Origin: a virus
IMG/VR virus record: IMGVR_UViG_3300032087_006362
Span: 1 to 33,301 of that record
DNA: 33,301 nt
Strand: one strand, 5' to 3'
Shown: piece by piece, positions 6,483-13,674 of the stretch
How positions within the stretch are numbered: the first letter of the stretch is position 1
Layout of the letters: every line of letters starts with the position of its first letter
Made by a program: the position numbers and the translations under genes
Notes under the pieces: generated by a model
The model's database searches: none
Seen by the model: only the letters and a program-made list of their open reading frames with translations
What the model was told of the DNA's origin: nothing

Positions 6483-6650
6483 ATGAATACACTTCTCATG
6501 ATCAAGAAGCAGATCGACAAAGCATCTGCACTTCACGACGCTCAAATTGCTCATACTGCATATCGTGGTGTTGAGTATAACGTATGTGGTCATGAACCAC
6601 ATGAGACTCACGGTACATTCTGCTATCGTGGCCATACTTATAACAAGTGA
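6483..6650 (+). CDS. DUF4278 domain protein (55 aa)
   Basis: The frame ATG 6483 to TGA 6648-6650 encodes 55 residues. It is preceded by TAGGAG at a good distance. The core shows two YRG(V/H)xY units, 'AYRGVEYNVCGHEPHETHG' and 'CYRGHTYNK'. This is the pattern of DUF4278, a short domain widespread in cyanobacteria and also carried by cyanophages, whose function is unknown. It is followed after 22 bases by a rho-independent terminator, so it is the last gene of the 5504-6700 transcription unit. The base composition is less AT-rich than its neighbours, which would suit a host-derived or highly expressed gene. Confidence 0.75.
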   Translation: MNTLLMIKKQIDKASALHDAQIAHTAYRGVEYNVCGHEPHETHGTFCYRGHTYNK

Positions 6651-6672
6651 ATTACTTGTATTCAAATATATG

Positions 6673-6699
6673 AGAGAGGTTGACTACCTCTCTTTTTTT
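6673..6699 (+). terminator. Rho-independent terminator whose loop is a -35 box
   Basis: AGAGAGG (6673-6679) pairs perfectly with CCTCTCT (6687-6693) and is followed by a run of seven T (6693-6699). The seven-base loop TTGACTA contains the -35 hexamer of the overlapping promoter. It ends the DUF4278 transcript. Confidence 0.85.
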
Positions 6700-6708
6700 G
6701 TCTATAAT
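6680..6708 (+). promoter_or_regulatory. Sigma70-type early promoter embedded in the terminator
   Basis: TTGACT (6680-6685), the loop of the terminator hairpin, and TATAAT (6703-6708) are exactly 17 bases apart. Transcription should start near 6715 and serve the downstream run of early genes (6730 onward, including thyX and phoH). Confidence 0.85.
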
Positions 6709-6729
6709 TGTAGTAGTTGACTCCATTTC

Positions 6730-6903
6730 ATGGATAGAGATAAATTAAAACTCATCATCAAAAACATGGAACTCCTTCTCGATTCTTTGAAAGCAGAAGT
6801 ACTTTCTGAACCTGAATCGTACTTACAGGGGGAATACTCAAATTATCCACAAATTACTGACTATGATGAGGTATTTGATGATGACGATGGATACCCCGAT
6901 TAA
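6730..6903 (+). CDS. Small acidic hypothetical protein (57 aa)
   Basis: The frame from ATG 6730 to TAA 6901-6903 encodes 57 residues. It has a helical N-terminus 'MDRDKLKLIIKNMELLLDSL' and an acidic end 'DYDEVFDDDDGYPD'. It is the first gene after the early promoter at 6680-6708. Short proteins with the same helix-plus-acidic-tail plan are common in cyanophages, and no function is assigned. Its last 26 bases overlap the following gene in another frame, suggesting coupled translation. Confidence 0.7.
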   Translation: MDRDKLKLIIKNMELLLDSLKAEVLSEPESYLQGEYSNYPQITDYDEVFDDDDGYPD

Positions 6904-7087
6904 AAGTATGTACGAAGAATTAAATTGCTTCGAAGAAGCTCTTAAACATTTCGGAACCAGAGTAGAGTTTGCTATTGCTATGGAGATGGGTAGAAAACTG
7001 ACTCCAGAAGAAGCATATCAAATTATCAAAACTGAACTAAAAGCATTAAAATCCTGTCGTAAGAAATTTAAAAAAGATGAATGTTAG
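6878..7087 (+). CDS. Small helical hypothetical protein (69 aa)
   Basis: The start ATG 6878 is chosen because GAGG lies six bases upstream (6868-6871); further in-frame ATGs occur upstream (6863, 6866) and downstream (6881, 6887). The product contains 'YEELNCFEEALKHFGTRVEF', 'AMEMGRKLTPEEAYQIIKTE' and a lysine-rich end. It is mostly helical and I recognise no domain. It overlaps the upstream gene by 26 bases and thyX by 11 bases, so the three genes form a tightly coupled early operon. Confidence 0.65.
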   Translation: MMTMDTPIKSMYEELNCFEEALKHFGTRVEFAIAMEMGRKLTPEEAYQIIKTELKALKSCRKKFKKDEC

Positions 7088-7712
7088 ATTGATTAGTGTG
7101 ACTCCCGATGCGGAGAAAACAATGGGTTATGTTGCTCGTGTGAGTAATCCTTCCAACCAAGAGAATCCTAAAGTTGCAGGACTTCTCAAGTATTGTGTGA
7201 ATCACCAACACTGGTCTGTGTTTGAGCAGGCATTCATGACTCTTGAAATTGAGACTACCAGGGGACTGGCGGCCCAAATTTTGAGGCACCGTTCGTTCAC
7301 ATATCAAGAGTTTTCCCAACGATATGCTGATTCTTCCCTACTCGGTAAGACAATTCCTCTGCCTGAATTACGTCGCCAAGACACCAAAAATCGTCAAAAT
7401 TCTATTGATGATGTTGATCCCTTTATTGTACAAAAATATGAGATGTTGATGCAAGACCATTTTAGGGATGCAATGGACTTGTATCAAAAAATGCTTGATG
7501 AGGGAATTGCAAAGGAATGTGCTCGTTTTGTACTTCCCCTTGCCACGCCCACCAGACTCTACATGTCAGGTTCATGCAGGTCATGGATCCATTATATCTC
7601 TTTGAGGTCGGCCAACGGCACACAGAAGGAGCACATGGACATTGCAGAGGCATGTAAAAAAATCTTTGTGGAGCAATTTCCGACCGTTGCCGAAGCACTA
7701 GAATGGGTCTAA
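7077..7712 (+). CDS. thyX: Flavin-dependent thymidylate synthase ThyX
   Basis: This enzyme methylates dUMP to dTMP using methylene-tetrahydrofolate, FAD and NADPH, supplying thymidine for phage DNA synthesis. The 211-residue protein has the ThyX signature RHRx7S: R70-H71-R72, then S80-Q81-R82 in 'ILRHRSFTYQEFSQRY'. It also has the C-terminal 'SCRSWIHYISLRSANGTQKEH' region that helps bind FAD and dUMP. The length fits the family (about 210-250). The gene begins 11 bases inside the preceding small gene. ThyX is common in T4-like cyanophages, where it replaces the T4 td enzyme. Confidence 0.97.
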   Translation: MNVRLISVTPDAEKTMGYVARVSNPSNQENPKVAGLLKYCVNHQHWSVFEQAFMTLEIETTRGLAAQILRHRSFTYQEFSQRYADSSLLGKTIPLPELRRQDTKNRQNSIDDVDPFIVQKYEMLMQDHFRDAMDLYQKMLDEGIAKECARFVLPLATPTRLYMSGSCRSWIHYISLRSANGTQKEHMDIAEACKKIFVEQFPTVAEALEWV

Positions 7713-7737
7713 ATATCTTTATCTTGAATTTATAACT

Positions 7738-7983
7738 ATGGCAACATATCCTGTTAAACACAAAGAAACTGGTGAAACCAAAGATGTAAAAATGAGCGTT
7801 CATGATTGGGATCAGTGGCGTAAAGATAACCCAGATTGGGAAAGATACTATACTCCAGAAAATGCTCCCAACTTTGGTGAAGTTGGTGAAGTATATGATA
7901 AACTCAAAAAATCTCATCCTGGTTGGAATGATGTTCTTCATAAAGCATCAAAAGTTCCAGGTTCAAACGTAAAACCAGTCTAA
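7738..7983 (+). CDS. Conserved cyanophage hypothetical protein upstream of phoH (81 aa)
   Basis: This 81-residue soluble protein reads 'MATYPVKHKETGETKDVKMS', 'VHDWDQWRKDNPDWERYYTP' and 'DKLKKSHPGWNDVLHKASK'. The start resembles short zinc-ribbon (FmdB-like) proteins in layout ('MATYPVxxKETGE'), but no cysteines are present. The repeated W-D/N-P pattern is characteristic of a small protein that commonly precedes phoH in marine phages; its function is unknown. The gap to thyX is 25 bases and to phoH five bases, so it is likely co-transcribed with both. Confidence 0.75.
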   Translation: MATYPVKHKETGETKDVKMSVHDWDQWRKDNPDWERYYTPENAPNFGEVGEVYDKLKKSHPGWNDVLHKASKVPGSNVKPV

Positions 7984-7988
7984 AGTTT

Positions 7989-8744
7989 ATGCCAAGAAGA
8001 AAAAAAACAACTGATCAACCAATTGGTGTTGGACTAACTGCAAAACAAATGAAGAGGAAAAAACCAATTAATCTCGATTTAATGCGAGATATTGAACCTC
8101 TCACAGAAAATCAAAAAATTCTATTTGATTCATATGACGACGAAAAAAATATCGTAGCCTATGGTGCTGCTGGAACAGGAAAAACATTCATTACACTTTA
8201 TAATGCACTTCAAGATGTTCTAGATGAAACAACACCCTACGAAAAAATTTATATTGTAAGATCACTTGTTTCTACCCGTGAAATTGGGTTCCTTCCCGGA
8301 GATCATGAAGACAAGTCTTCTCTGTATCAGATTCCATATAAAAACATGGCAAAGTACATGTTTGAAATGCCTACAGATGCTGACTTTGAGATGCTTTATG
8401 GTAATCTCAAAACTCAAGGAACAATTAGTTTTTGGAGTACTTCATTCATTCGTGGAACCACATTGGATAGATGTATTGTAATTGTTGATGAATTTCAAAA
8501 CTTGAATTTTCACGAACTTGATAGTATTATTACAAGAGTTGGTGAAAACACCAAAATTATGTTCTGTGGAGATGCCACTCAAAGTGATTTAATCAAACAA
8601 AATGAAAGAAATGGTGTGGTTGATTTTATGAAAATTTTGAGAGCTATGCCATCTTTCAATGTTATTGAATTTGGCGTTGAGGACATTGTAAGGTCTGGTC
8701 TCTGTAAGGAATATCTACTAACAAAACTGCAAATGAATCTATGA
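7989..8744 (+). CDS. phoH: PhoH-like P-loop ATPase
   Basis: The product has 251 residues and is a PhoH-family NTPase. The Walker A motif GAAGTGKT lies at residues 59-66, Walker B in 'IVIVDEFQN' near 163-171, and 'FCGDATQSDL' further on is the sensor/motif III region. 'IYIVRSLVSTREIGFLPGD' is also characteristic of the family. PhoH proteins bind ATP and have been linked to phosphate starvation and RNA metabolism; the role in phages is not settled. The stop overlaps the start of the exonuclease gene by four bases. Confidence 0.95.
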   Translation: MPRRKKTTDQPIGVGLTAKQMKRKKPINLDLMRDIEPLTENQKILFDSYDDEKNIVAYGAAGTGKTFITLYNALQDVLDETTPYEKIYIVRSLVSTREIGFLPGDHEDKSSLYQIPYKNMAKYMFEMPTDADFEMLYGNLKTQGTISFWSTSFIRGTTLDRCIVIVDEFQNLNFHELDSIITRVGENTKIMFCGDATQSDLIKQNERNGVVDFMKILRAMPSFNVIEFGVEDIVRSGLCKEYLLTKLQMNL

Positions 8745-9421
8745 ATTTTATTCATCATAATTATCTCGGTGAAATTGAACTTGACAAAAAAGAAACTAAT
8801 GGAATGCGCCTATACCATCTTCCCGATGGTCAATGGGTGCCTTCCATTACATCAGTAACCTCTTTTTACAATCGACAAATTTTCGTAGAGTGGCGAAAAA
8901 GAGTTGGTGTTGAAAAGGCAAATGCGATTACAAAAAAAGCAACTGCAAGAGGGACAGATTTTCACGAAGCAGCCCAGGCATATTTGATGAATTTGGAAAT
9001 GGACTGGAATGAGTTCATGCCAATGACTAAAATTATGTTCACTCATGCAAGACCTTATCTTGATAAGATAAATAATATACATGCCATTGAAAGAACTCTG
9101 TATTCTAAATATCTTGGTTTGGCAGGAAGGGTTGATTGTATTGCAGAATACGAGGGAGAACTTGCAGTAATCGACTTTAAGACATCTGATAAAATTAAAC
9201 CGGAAAAGTGGATTGAAAACTATTTCGTGCAAGAAATGTTTTATGCATCTGCTTATTATGAGATGACTGGTATTCCTGTTAAAAAGTTAATTACTTTGAT
9301 GGTCACTCCTGGTGGAGACGTGAAAGTATTTGACAAAAGAAACAAAGAAGATTATATTAGGCTATTAGTTCGGTATATTAAAGAATTTGTACATCACAAT
9401 ACTGGGTCAGATGCAGAATGA
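8741..9421 (+). CDS. PD-(D/E)XK superfamily exonuclease
   Basis: This 226-residue protein has the RecB/MGME1-like nuclease pattern: 'RGTDFHEAAQAYL' with H75, 'LGLAGRVDCIAEYEGELAVIDFKTSDK' with D132 and the D145-x-K147 pair, and 'YFVQEMFYASAYYE' (QxxxY, Q164) as motif IV. Such enzymes degrade single- or double-stranded DNA using two metal ions. The setting, between phoH and the late-transcription/helicase-loader genes, fits a role in phage recombination, repair or host DNA degradation. The start overlaps phoH by four bases and the end overlaps gp33 by 11 bases. Confidence 0.85.
   Translation: MNFIHHNYLGEIELDKKETNGMRLYHLPDGQWVPSITSVTSFYNRQIFVEWRKRVGVEKANAITKKATARGTDFHEAAQAYLMNLEMDWNEFMPMTKIMFTHARPYLDKINNIHAIERTLYSKYLGLAGRVDCIAEYEGELAVIDFKTSDKIKPEKWIENYFVQEMFYASAYYEMTGIPVKKLITLMVTPGGDVKVFDKRNKEDYIRLLVRYIKEFVHHNTGSDAE
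9330..9358 (+). promoter_or_regulatory. Possible internal sigma70 promoter before gp33
   Basis: TTGACA (9330-9335) and TATATT (9353-9358) are separated by 17 bases inside the exonuclease gene, about 50 bases before the gp33 start. It could give separate expression of gp33/gp59. AT-rich coding DNA produces such matches by chance. Confidence 0.35.
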
Positions 9422-9668
9422 ATTAGAGGAAATTTTAGAAAAAAAGTTTTTTTGTCCATCCCGCTTTGCACAAGAAATAGAAAAAATCGTTCTTGATCAA
9501 GAGAAAGCAAGTTATATTGATGCAATCATTTATTTTTGCGATCAGAATAAAATAGAATTAGAATCAGTACCAAAACTAATTTCAAAACCACTTAAAGAAA
9601 AAATTAAGTGTGAAGCAATCGAATTGAATTTCATGAAAAAAAATTCCAAAGCAAAACTTCCTCTTTGA
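9411..9668 (+). CDS. 33: gp33 late-promoter transcription co-activator
   Basis: The 85-residue protein starts at ATG 9411, eleven bases before the end of the exonuclease frame. It aligns by eye with T4 gp33: 'FAQEIEKIVLDQEKASYIDAI' matches the 'IIEKMVEEFGMSYLEA' region, 'LISKPLKEKIKCEAIELNFM' matches 'IPSGIIEKIQSEAIDENLL', and the end 'NSKAKLPL' resembles the clamp-binding tail 'TLDFLL'. gp33 links the sliding clamp to RNA polymerase with gp55 to start late transcription at NATAAATA promoters. It is shorter than T4 gp33 (112 residues) at the N-terminus. Its position immediately before gp59 matches T4 synteny. Confidence 0.85.
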   Translation: MQNELEEILEKKFFCPSRFAQEIEKIVLDQEKASYIDAIIYFCDQNKIELESVPKLISKPLKEKIKCEAIELNFMKKNSKAKLPL

Positions 9669-9669
9669 T

Positions 9670-10272
9670 ATGAAAGTGACTCCTTTCGAAACTTATAAGA
9701 CGTATTTGGCACTCAAAAATCATTTTTCGAAAGATAAGTATGATTATCATAAGTATTGTAAGAAAACGAGAGCTACTGTCCAATCGTTTTATAAGAGAAA
9801 AGATAGATTCTGGTTTGAAAAAATATCCAGACAAAAAAGTGATAAAGAAATAGAACAATTTTTTGTTTCAAATTTTGTTGCTACCGACACCCCAGAAAAT
9901 TTATGGATTGGAGAGATTATCAATTCTGGCGAAAGAAATTACGTCGAATGGACAAAACGACATCAGAGTTTGACGTACTTGTTCAAAGAACAAAGCAGCG
10001 AATTGTTCTTGGAAAACGAATTAGAGAGTGTTTTCGATTGTTCGAAAGGCCATCCTCCCATTCTAAAAAAGTTTTTAAGTGGAGAAATTTCAATCGAAAC
10101 TCTGGTGATTTATAATAAAATATTTTCTTTCAAAAACAAATTTGACAAGCAACTTTCAGACCCAGTGTGGGAAACCGTAAGTATGAAGATAAAAAAATAT
10201 TCTTCTTTCATACATATAGATGTATTTCGTTATAAGAAAATTTTAAAACAAATTGTACTTGGAGAGGTATGA
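9670..10272 (+). CDS. 59: gp59 helicase loader
   Basis: This 200-residue protein matches T4 gp59 (217 residues) along its length: 'PFETYKTYLALKNHFSKDKYDYHKY' (T4 'VYKLYLMIKQHMNGKYDVIKY'), 'QSFYKRKDRFWFEKISR' (T4 'AAYQKRRDKYFFQKLSE'), 'FVSNFVATDTPENLWIGEI' (T4 'FISNLVANQDAWIGDI') and 'ISIETLVIYNKIF' (T4 'ISFETFILLDSFL'). gp59 binds fork DNA and gp32, and loads the gp41 helicase. The gene begins one base after the gp33 stop and overlaps the DUF1825 gene by four bases. gp32 follows two genes on, so the loader and its partner are in one cluster. Confidence 0.9.
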   Translation: MKVTPFETYKTYLALKNHFSKDKYDYHKYCKKTRATVQSFYKRKDRFWFEKISRQKSDKEIEQFFVSNFVATDTPENLWIGEIINSGERNYVEWTKRHQSLTYLFKEQSSELFLENELESVFDCSKGHPPILKKFLSGEISIETLVIYNKIFSFKNKFDKQLSDPVWETVSMKIKKYSSFIHIDVFRYKKILKQIVLGEV

Positions 10273-10613
10273 GTTTTTTCGAGTCTAAAATGGTTCAAGA
10301 TGAATTAAAAAGCATCAATGACCTACAAGAAATTGTGTATGCAGGGATTTTTAAATTTCCTGCTATGGATCGTTCTGAAAAATTGAATCATATTAAAATG
10401 CTGGAAGAACTTTTAGAAAAACAAAAAGTTCTTTATATGAGATTGTCATTATCCGATGATCCTGATGCTAAATTGATGAAAGAAAGAATTCAAGAATCCG
10501 CCGCTCTTATGGGTATAACAAAAGGTGATGACATCACAAGTCATTTGAATGGGATGTCCGAAGTTCTAGAAAAATTCAAGCAAACGCTTGACATTTCAGA
10601 TTCTGACGACTAA
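10269..10613 (+). CDS. DUF1825 family protein
   Basis: This 114-residue protein reads 'MSFFESKMVQDELKSINDLQ', 'FKFPAMDRSEKLNHIKMLEELLEKQKVLYMRLSLSDDPDA', and then 'MKERIQESAALMGI'. That is the pattern of DUF1825, a helical protein conserved in cyanobacteria and carried by their T4-like phages. Its function is unknown. The gene is inserted between gp59 and gp32, an arrangement absent from T4, and overlaps gp59 by four bases. The promoter for gp32 lies in its last codons. A regulatory or replication-linked role is possible from context only. Confidence 0.9.
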   Translation: MSFFESKMVQDELKSINDLQEIVYAGIFKFPAMDRSEKLNHIKMLEELLEKQKVLYMRLSLSDDPDAKLMKERIQESAALMGITKGDDITSHLNGMSEVLEKFKQTLDISDSDD

Positions 10614-10616
10614 AAT
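10588..10616 (+). promoter_or_regulatory. Sigma70-type promoter for gp32
   Basis: TTGACA (10588-10593), a 17-base spacer and TAAAAT (10611-10616) lie at the end of the DUF1825 gene. The predicted start near 10623 gives a leader of about 40 bases that is A/C-rich and apparently unstructured. The leader ends in two ATCCGA copies flanking the GAGGT ribosome site, a plausible gp32 autoregulatory operator. Confidence 0.7.
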
Positions 10617-10662
10617 AACGAAGTACACAAAAGCCAAATCTAAACAATCCGAGGTAATCCGA

Positions 10663-11598
10663 ATGTCATTCGCAAATCTTAAGAAGCAATCTTCTCTTGG
10701 TTCTCTCACTTCTAAACTTGTTAAAGAAGTTGAGAAAATGAACAATACTTCAGGTGGCGCAGATGAGCGTCTCTGGAAACCAGAAATGGATAAAAGTGGT
10801 AATGGTTATGCCGTTATCCGTTTTCTTCCTGCACCTGATGGAGAAGAACTTCCTTGGGCAAAGATGTACTCTCATGCTTTCCAGGGCCCTGGTGGTTGGT
10901 ACATTGAGAACTCCCTGACCACTCTGGGTCAAAAAGATCCTGTTTCCGAGCACAACCGTGAACTCTGGAATAGTGGTAACGAAGCAGATAAAGATACTGT
11001 ACGTAAGCAAAAGCGTAAACTCTCTTACTATGCGAACATCTACGTTGTAAAGGATGCTGCAAATCCTCACAATGAGGGTCAGGTCTTCCTTTATAAGTTT
11101 GGTAAGAAAATCTTCGACAAAATCATGGAAGCAATGCAACCTGAATTTGAAGATGAAACTCCTATCAATCCTTTCGACTTCTGGCAAGGTGCAAACTTCA
11201 AACTGAAACTGAAGAAAGTTCAAGGTTACTGGAACTATGATTCTTCAGAGTTTGATCGTCCTGCTCCTCTGTTGGATGATGATGATGCACTTGAAGCTGT
11301 CTGGAAGAAGCAATATTCTCTGACTGCACTCACTGCTGCTGATCAGTTTAAGGACTATGATCAACTTGCAAAACGTCTTGCAATGGTTCTTGGTCAGAAG
11401 TCTCCTTCACGTCGTTATGATGAAGAAACTGATAATGAAGATACTGGTCGTGGTTCTTTCACTCCAGAATTTTCTTCTCGTCAGCAAAAGAGTGAACTTC
11501 CTGAAGAATTGAGCAATCAACTCAATAATATCTCATCTTCAAATGATGAAGATGAGGATGATGCACTGTCTTATTTCCAAAAACTGGCAGAAAGTTAA
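10663..11598 (+). CDS. 32: gp32 single-stranded DNA-binding protein
   Basis: The product has 311 residues from ATG 10663, preceded by GAGGTAATCCG. It covers ssDNA at replication and recombination forks. The core matches T4 gp32: 'IRFLPAPDGEELPWAKMYSHAF', 'GWYIENSLTTLGQKDP', 'RKLSYYANIYVVKDAANPHNEGQVFLYKFGKKI' and 'FDFWQGANFKLKLKKVQGYWNYD'. The basic N-terminal segment (FANLKKQSS) is the cooperative-binding arm, and the C-terminal acidic tail (SSNDEDEDDALSYF) is the partner-recruiting domain. Unlike T4 gp32 there is no cysteine at all, so the zinc site (H64, C77, C87 and C90 in T4) is missing. The stop overlaps that of the convergent gp53 gene. Confidence 0.97.
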   Translation: MSFANLKKQSSLGSLTSKLVKEVEKMNNTSGGADERLWKPEMDKSGNGYAVIRFLPAPDGEELPWAKMYSHAFQGPGGWYIENSLTTLGQKDPVSEHNRELWNSGNEADKDTVRKQKRKLSYYANIYVVKDAANPHNEGQVFLYKFGKKIFDKIMEAMQPEFEDETPINPFDFWQGANFKLKLKKVQGYWNYDSSEFDRPAPLLDDDDALEAVWKKQYSLTALTAADQFKDYDQLAKRLAMVLGQKSPSRRYDEETDNEDTGRGSFTPEFSSRQQKSELPEELSNQLNNISSSNDEDEDDALSYFQKLAES

Positions 11599-12269
11599 GT
11601 ATAAAGTCTGATATTATCAGCTCTTTGAAGGGTTTCACTCACATACTGGGTGGAACCTTTTTTATACTCCATTATTTCTTCCATATCATCAAGAACAACA
11701 GGAAGATAATCGGCCTTTAATACAAAAATATTTCGTCTATCATTATTCAATTTTTCTTCATACTCATAATTTGTCACTGGGACAGATAAATTTGGAATTG
11801 AAACATTTGAGGAAATCTCATAATCATAATAATTTAAACTTTGAACTGAATCAACTTTAAGACCTTTTGGAAAAATAATATTACCTGAAGTATCCTTTAT
11901 TTCCATAGACTCATAGTGATGCACTCCATTGTAGAGATTGTCATATGTGGCATATTTTTCTAATAGGTATTCATCAAAAGTTTGTTGTGGCATTGGCCAT
12001 TCACTATAGATATTTAAAATATTGTTTGCTAACAATATAACCCAATCTAAAGTTGGGTCATCATATAAGTCAAAAGCTACATTATCTGGGCGATCATCAC
12101 CAAAAATTGTATATTTGTCAAAAAATACTAAATTTTCAAAAATATCATCTCTAAGCTTTCCTTTTTTAAAAAGATTTTTTACTTGAATGAAATCATCAAG
12201 ATTAACAGTACTTTCTGTACGATTAACATATTCAACATTAGGAAGTTTTCTGAAATACTGATTTGCCAT
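11595..12269 (-). CDS. 53: gp53 baseplate wedge protein
   Basis: This 224-residue protein begins 'MANQYFRKLPNVEYVNRTES' and continues 'VKNLFKKGKLRDDIFENLVFFDKYTIFGDDRPDN' and 'FDLYDDPTLDWVILLANNI', which is the T4 gp53 N-terminal pattern (T4 gp53 is 196 residues). gp53 binds the wedge core and joins the six wedges around the hub. It sits in a minus-strand late operon, two bases downstream of gp48. The stop codon overlaps the gp32 stop, so the early plus-strand and late minus-strand units are convergent with no terminator between them. Confidence 0.85.
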   Translation of the reverse strand: MANQYFRKLPNVEYVNRTESTVNLDDFIQVKNLFKKGKLRDDIFENLVFFDKYTIFGDDRPDNVAFDLYDDPTLDWVILLANNILNIYSEWPMPQQTFDEYLLEKYATYDNLYNGVHHYESMEIKDTSGNIIFPKGLKVDSVQSLNYYDYEISSNVSIPNLSVPVTNYEYEEKLNNDRRNIFVLKADYLPVVLDDMEEIMEYKKGSTQYVSETLQRADNIRLYT

Positions 12270-12271
12270 TT

Positions 12272-13660
12272 TTAGAAACCTATAGATGCGTTATCATTAC
12301 CATAATCGTCATTATATATTGGTTCAAGTTCTTGAAATTCAAATGTAAGTTCATATGCAGCCATGGAACTGTTATACATTGTCGAATATGTTCCGTCTGG
12401 CGTATAATTTACATTGAAGGATAATAAAGCACATTCTTTGATTTTGGGTAAAAACTCATGTTCGGTTTCTCCTTCTTTTATCCCACTCATAAATTGCAAT
12501 TTATATGTATTAGGAGTTTTTAAGAATAAATTACTTTCAGTTCTTTGTACTGACATTGATTGTTTGAACATCCTAATAATTTTTTTGATCATGGTAGATT
12601 CGTTTGGTGTTCTAGGACTCATTCGATAGTTAAAAGTAAATGGCCTGAGAGTCGGAGCATTAAAAAGAAGTTCTAGATTTGGATTTGTAACTACACCTTC
12701 TGTTCTTTGTAAATATCCAGTTACGCCTGTTGCACCTTCTGTAAAAAAACTAGCAAGTCCTCTTTTAGCATCTGGTAAAGCATTTTGTAATGCATTAAGT
12801 CCACCTTGTGCAGTTTGGGTTGTCTGGCTTGGTTTCATAATAGCCTTGTATGCTAGTTCTCCCATGATTGCTTGCAATGCATTCATTTTTCCTTCACCCC
12901 AGGTGACTCTATTATTATCAGAGATTCCTCCAGGAATGTATAAAGTTGCAGACCCTATAACATCACCAGGTGCCCTATCTTGAAATCCAAAACTACCTTG
13001 TGAGGCACTGAATTGTCTAGGTCTGTATTTAAGGACTGATATTTTTAAAGTATCTTGTTGAGGTGTCATATCTTCAGGATACCTCAAATTTAAATCATAG
13101 TTTTCTCTTACATTTTTACCTGCAAATGCTTTGTTTAATTCTTCTTGAGTTATTGGAGCTGCGTTGAAACTTACTTGATTAGCTTGATCTAGCTGTTGTG
13201 CGGTTACTGTTGATTGATAACCTTTAGCGGTTGCAAGATTTTGAGTTTGTTGAGATGCCTGCTGTTTAGCTTCAGATGAAGCATCTTCACTATTTTGAAT
13301 TTTAGATAAATTTTGAATTGTTCTTTGTTTATTTTCATAATTTGCGTTGTTTAAATTGGATTCTATAGCATCAACATGGTCTTTGTAGTTAGAGTTGTTG
13401 GCGGAGGGAAGTTTAGTGGTTGTATTTGTACTTGCATTATATTCAAATAAGGGAGCTCCTCCATCGTAAACGTTATTACCGGTCGCCGGATAATAGATAA
13501 TATTTCCAGTTGCAGGATCTGCAACTACAAATACCATTTTACCTCCTATGGTTTGAGTCGCTGTAAAAACCTCCTTATTGCCTATGCTTTTTTTTACCGC
13601 CCAACCACCCGATAAAATACCTTCACCGTTATTAGGAAAATTACTATATACGTCTGCCAT
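12272..13660 (-). CDS. 48: gp48-like baseplate tail-tube cap protein
   Basis: The 462-residue product has a gp48-like C-terminal half: 'DTLKISVLKYRPRQF', 'IPGGISDNNRVTWGEGKMN', 'NPNLELLFNAPTLRPFTFNYRMSPRTPNESTMIKKIIRMFK' and 'LSFNVNYTPDGTYSTMYNSSMAAYELTFEFQELEPIY'. T4 gp48 (364 residues) caps the baseplate hub and starts tube polymerisation. The N-terminal half is longer, Asn/Gln/Ala-rich and probably coiled coil (residues about 95-170). It begins with a segment 'GGKMVFVVADPATGNIIYYP' that I do not recognise. A late promoter lies 16 bases before the start. The gp48 call rests on synteny with gp53 and the C-terminal pattern. Confidence 0.75.
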   Translation of the reverse strand: MADVYSNFPNNGEGILSGGWAVKKSIGNKEVFTATQTIGGKMVFVVADPATGNIIYYPATGNNVYDGGAPLFEYNASTNTTTKLPSANNSNYKDHVDAIESNLNNANYENKQRTIQNLSKIQNSEDASSEAKQQASQQTQNLATAKGYQSTVTAQQLDQANQVSFNAAPITQEELNKAFAGKNVRENYDLNLRYPEDMTPQQDTLKISVLKYRPRQFSASQGSFGFQDRAPGDVIGSATLYIPGGISDNNRVTWGEGKMNALQAIMGELAYKAIMKPSQTTQTAQGGLNALQNALPDAKRGLASFFTEGATGVTGYLQRTEGVVTNPNLELLFNAPTLRPFTFNYRMSPRTPNESTMIKKIIRMFKQSMSVQRTESNLFLKTPNTYKLQFMSGIKEGETEHEFLPKIKECALLSFNVNYTPDGTYSTMYNSSMAAYELTFEFQELEPIYNDDYGNDNASIGF

Positions 13661-13674
13661 TACATTTATGGTTT

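Noticed and set aside
7462-7941. 159-residue minus-strand frame across thyX and the following gene
   Set aside because: It is antisense to two supported genes and crosses their intergenic gap.
10750-11223. 157-residue minus-strand frame opposite gp32
   Set aside because: It is the antisense shadow of a strongly conserved gene and has no start signal or protein pattern.
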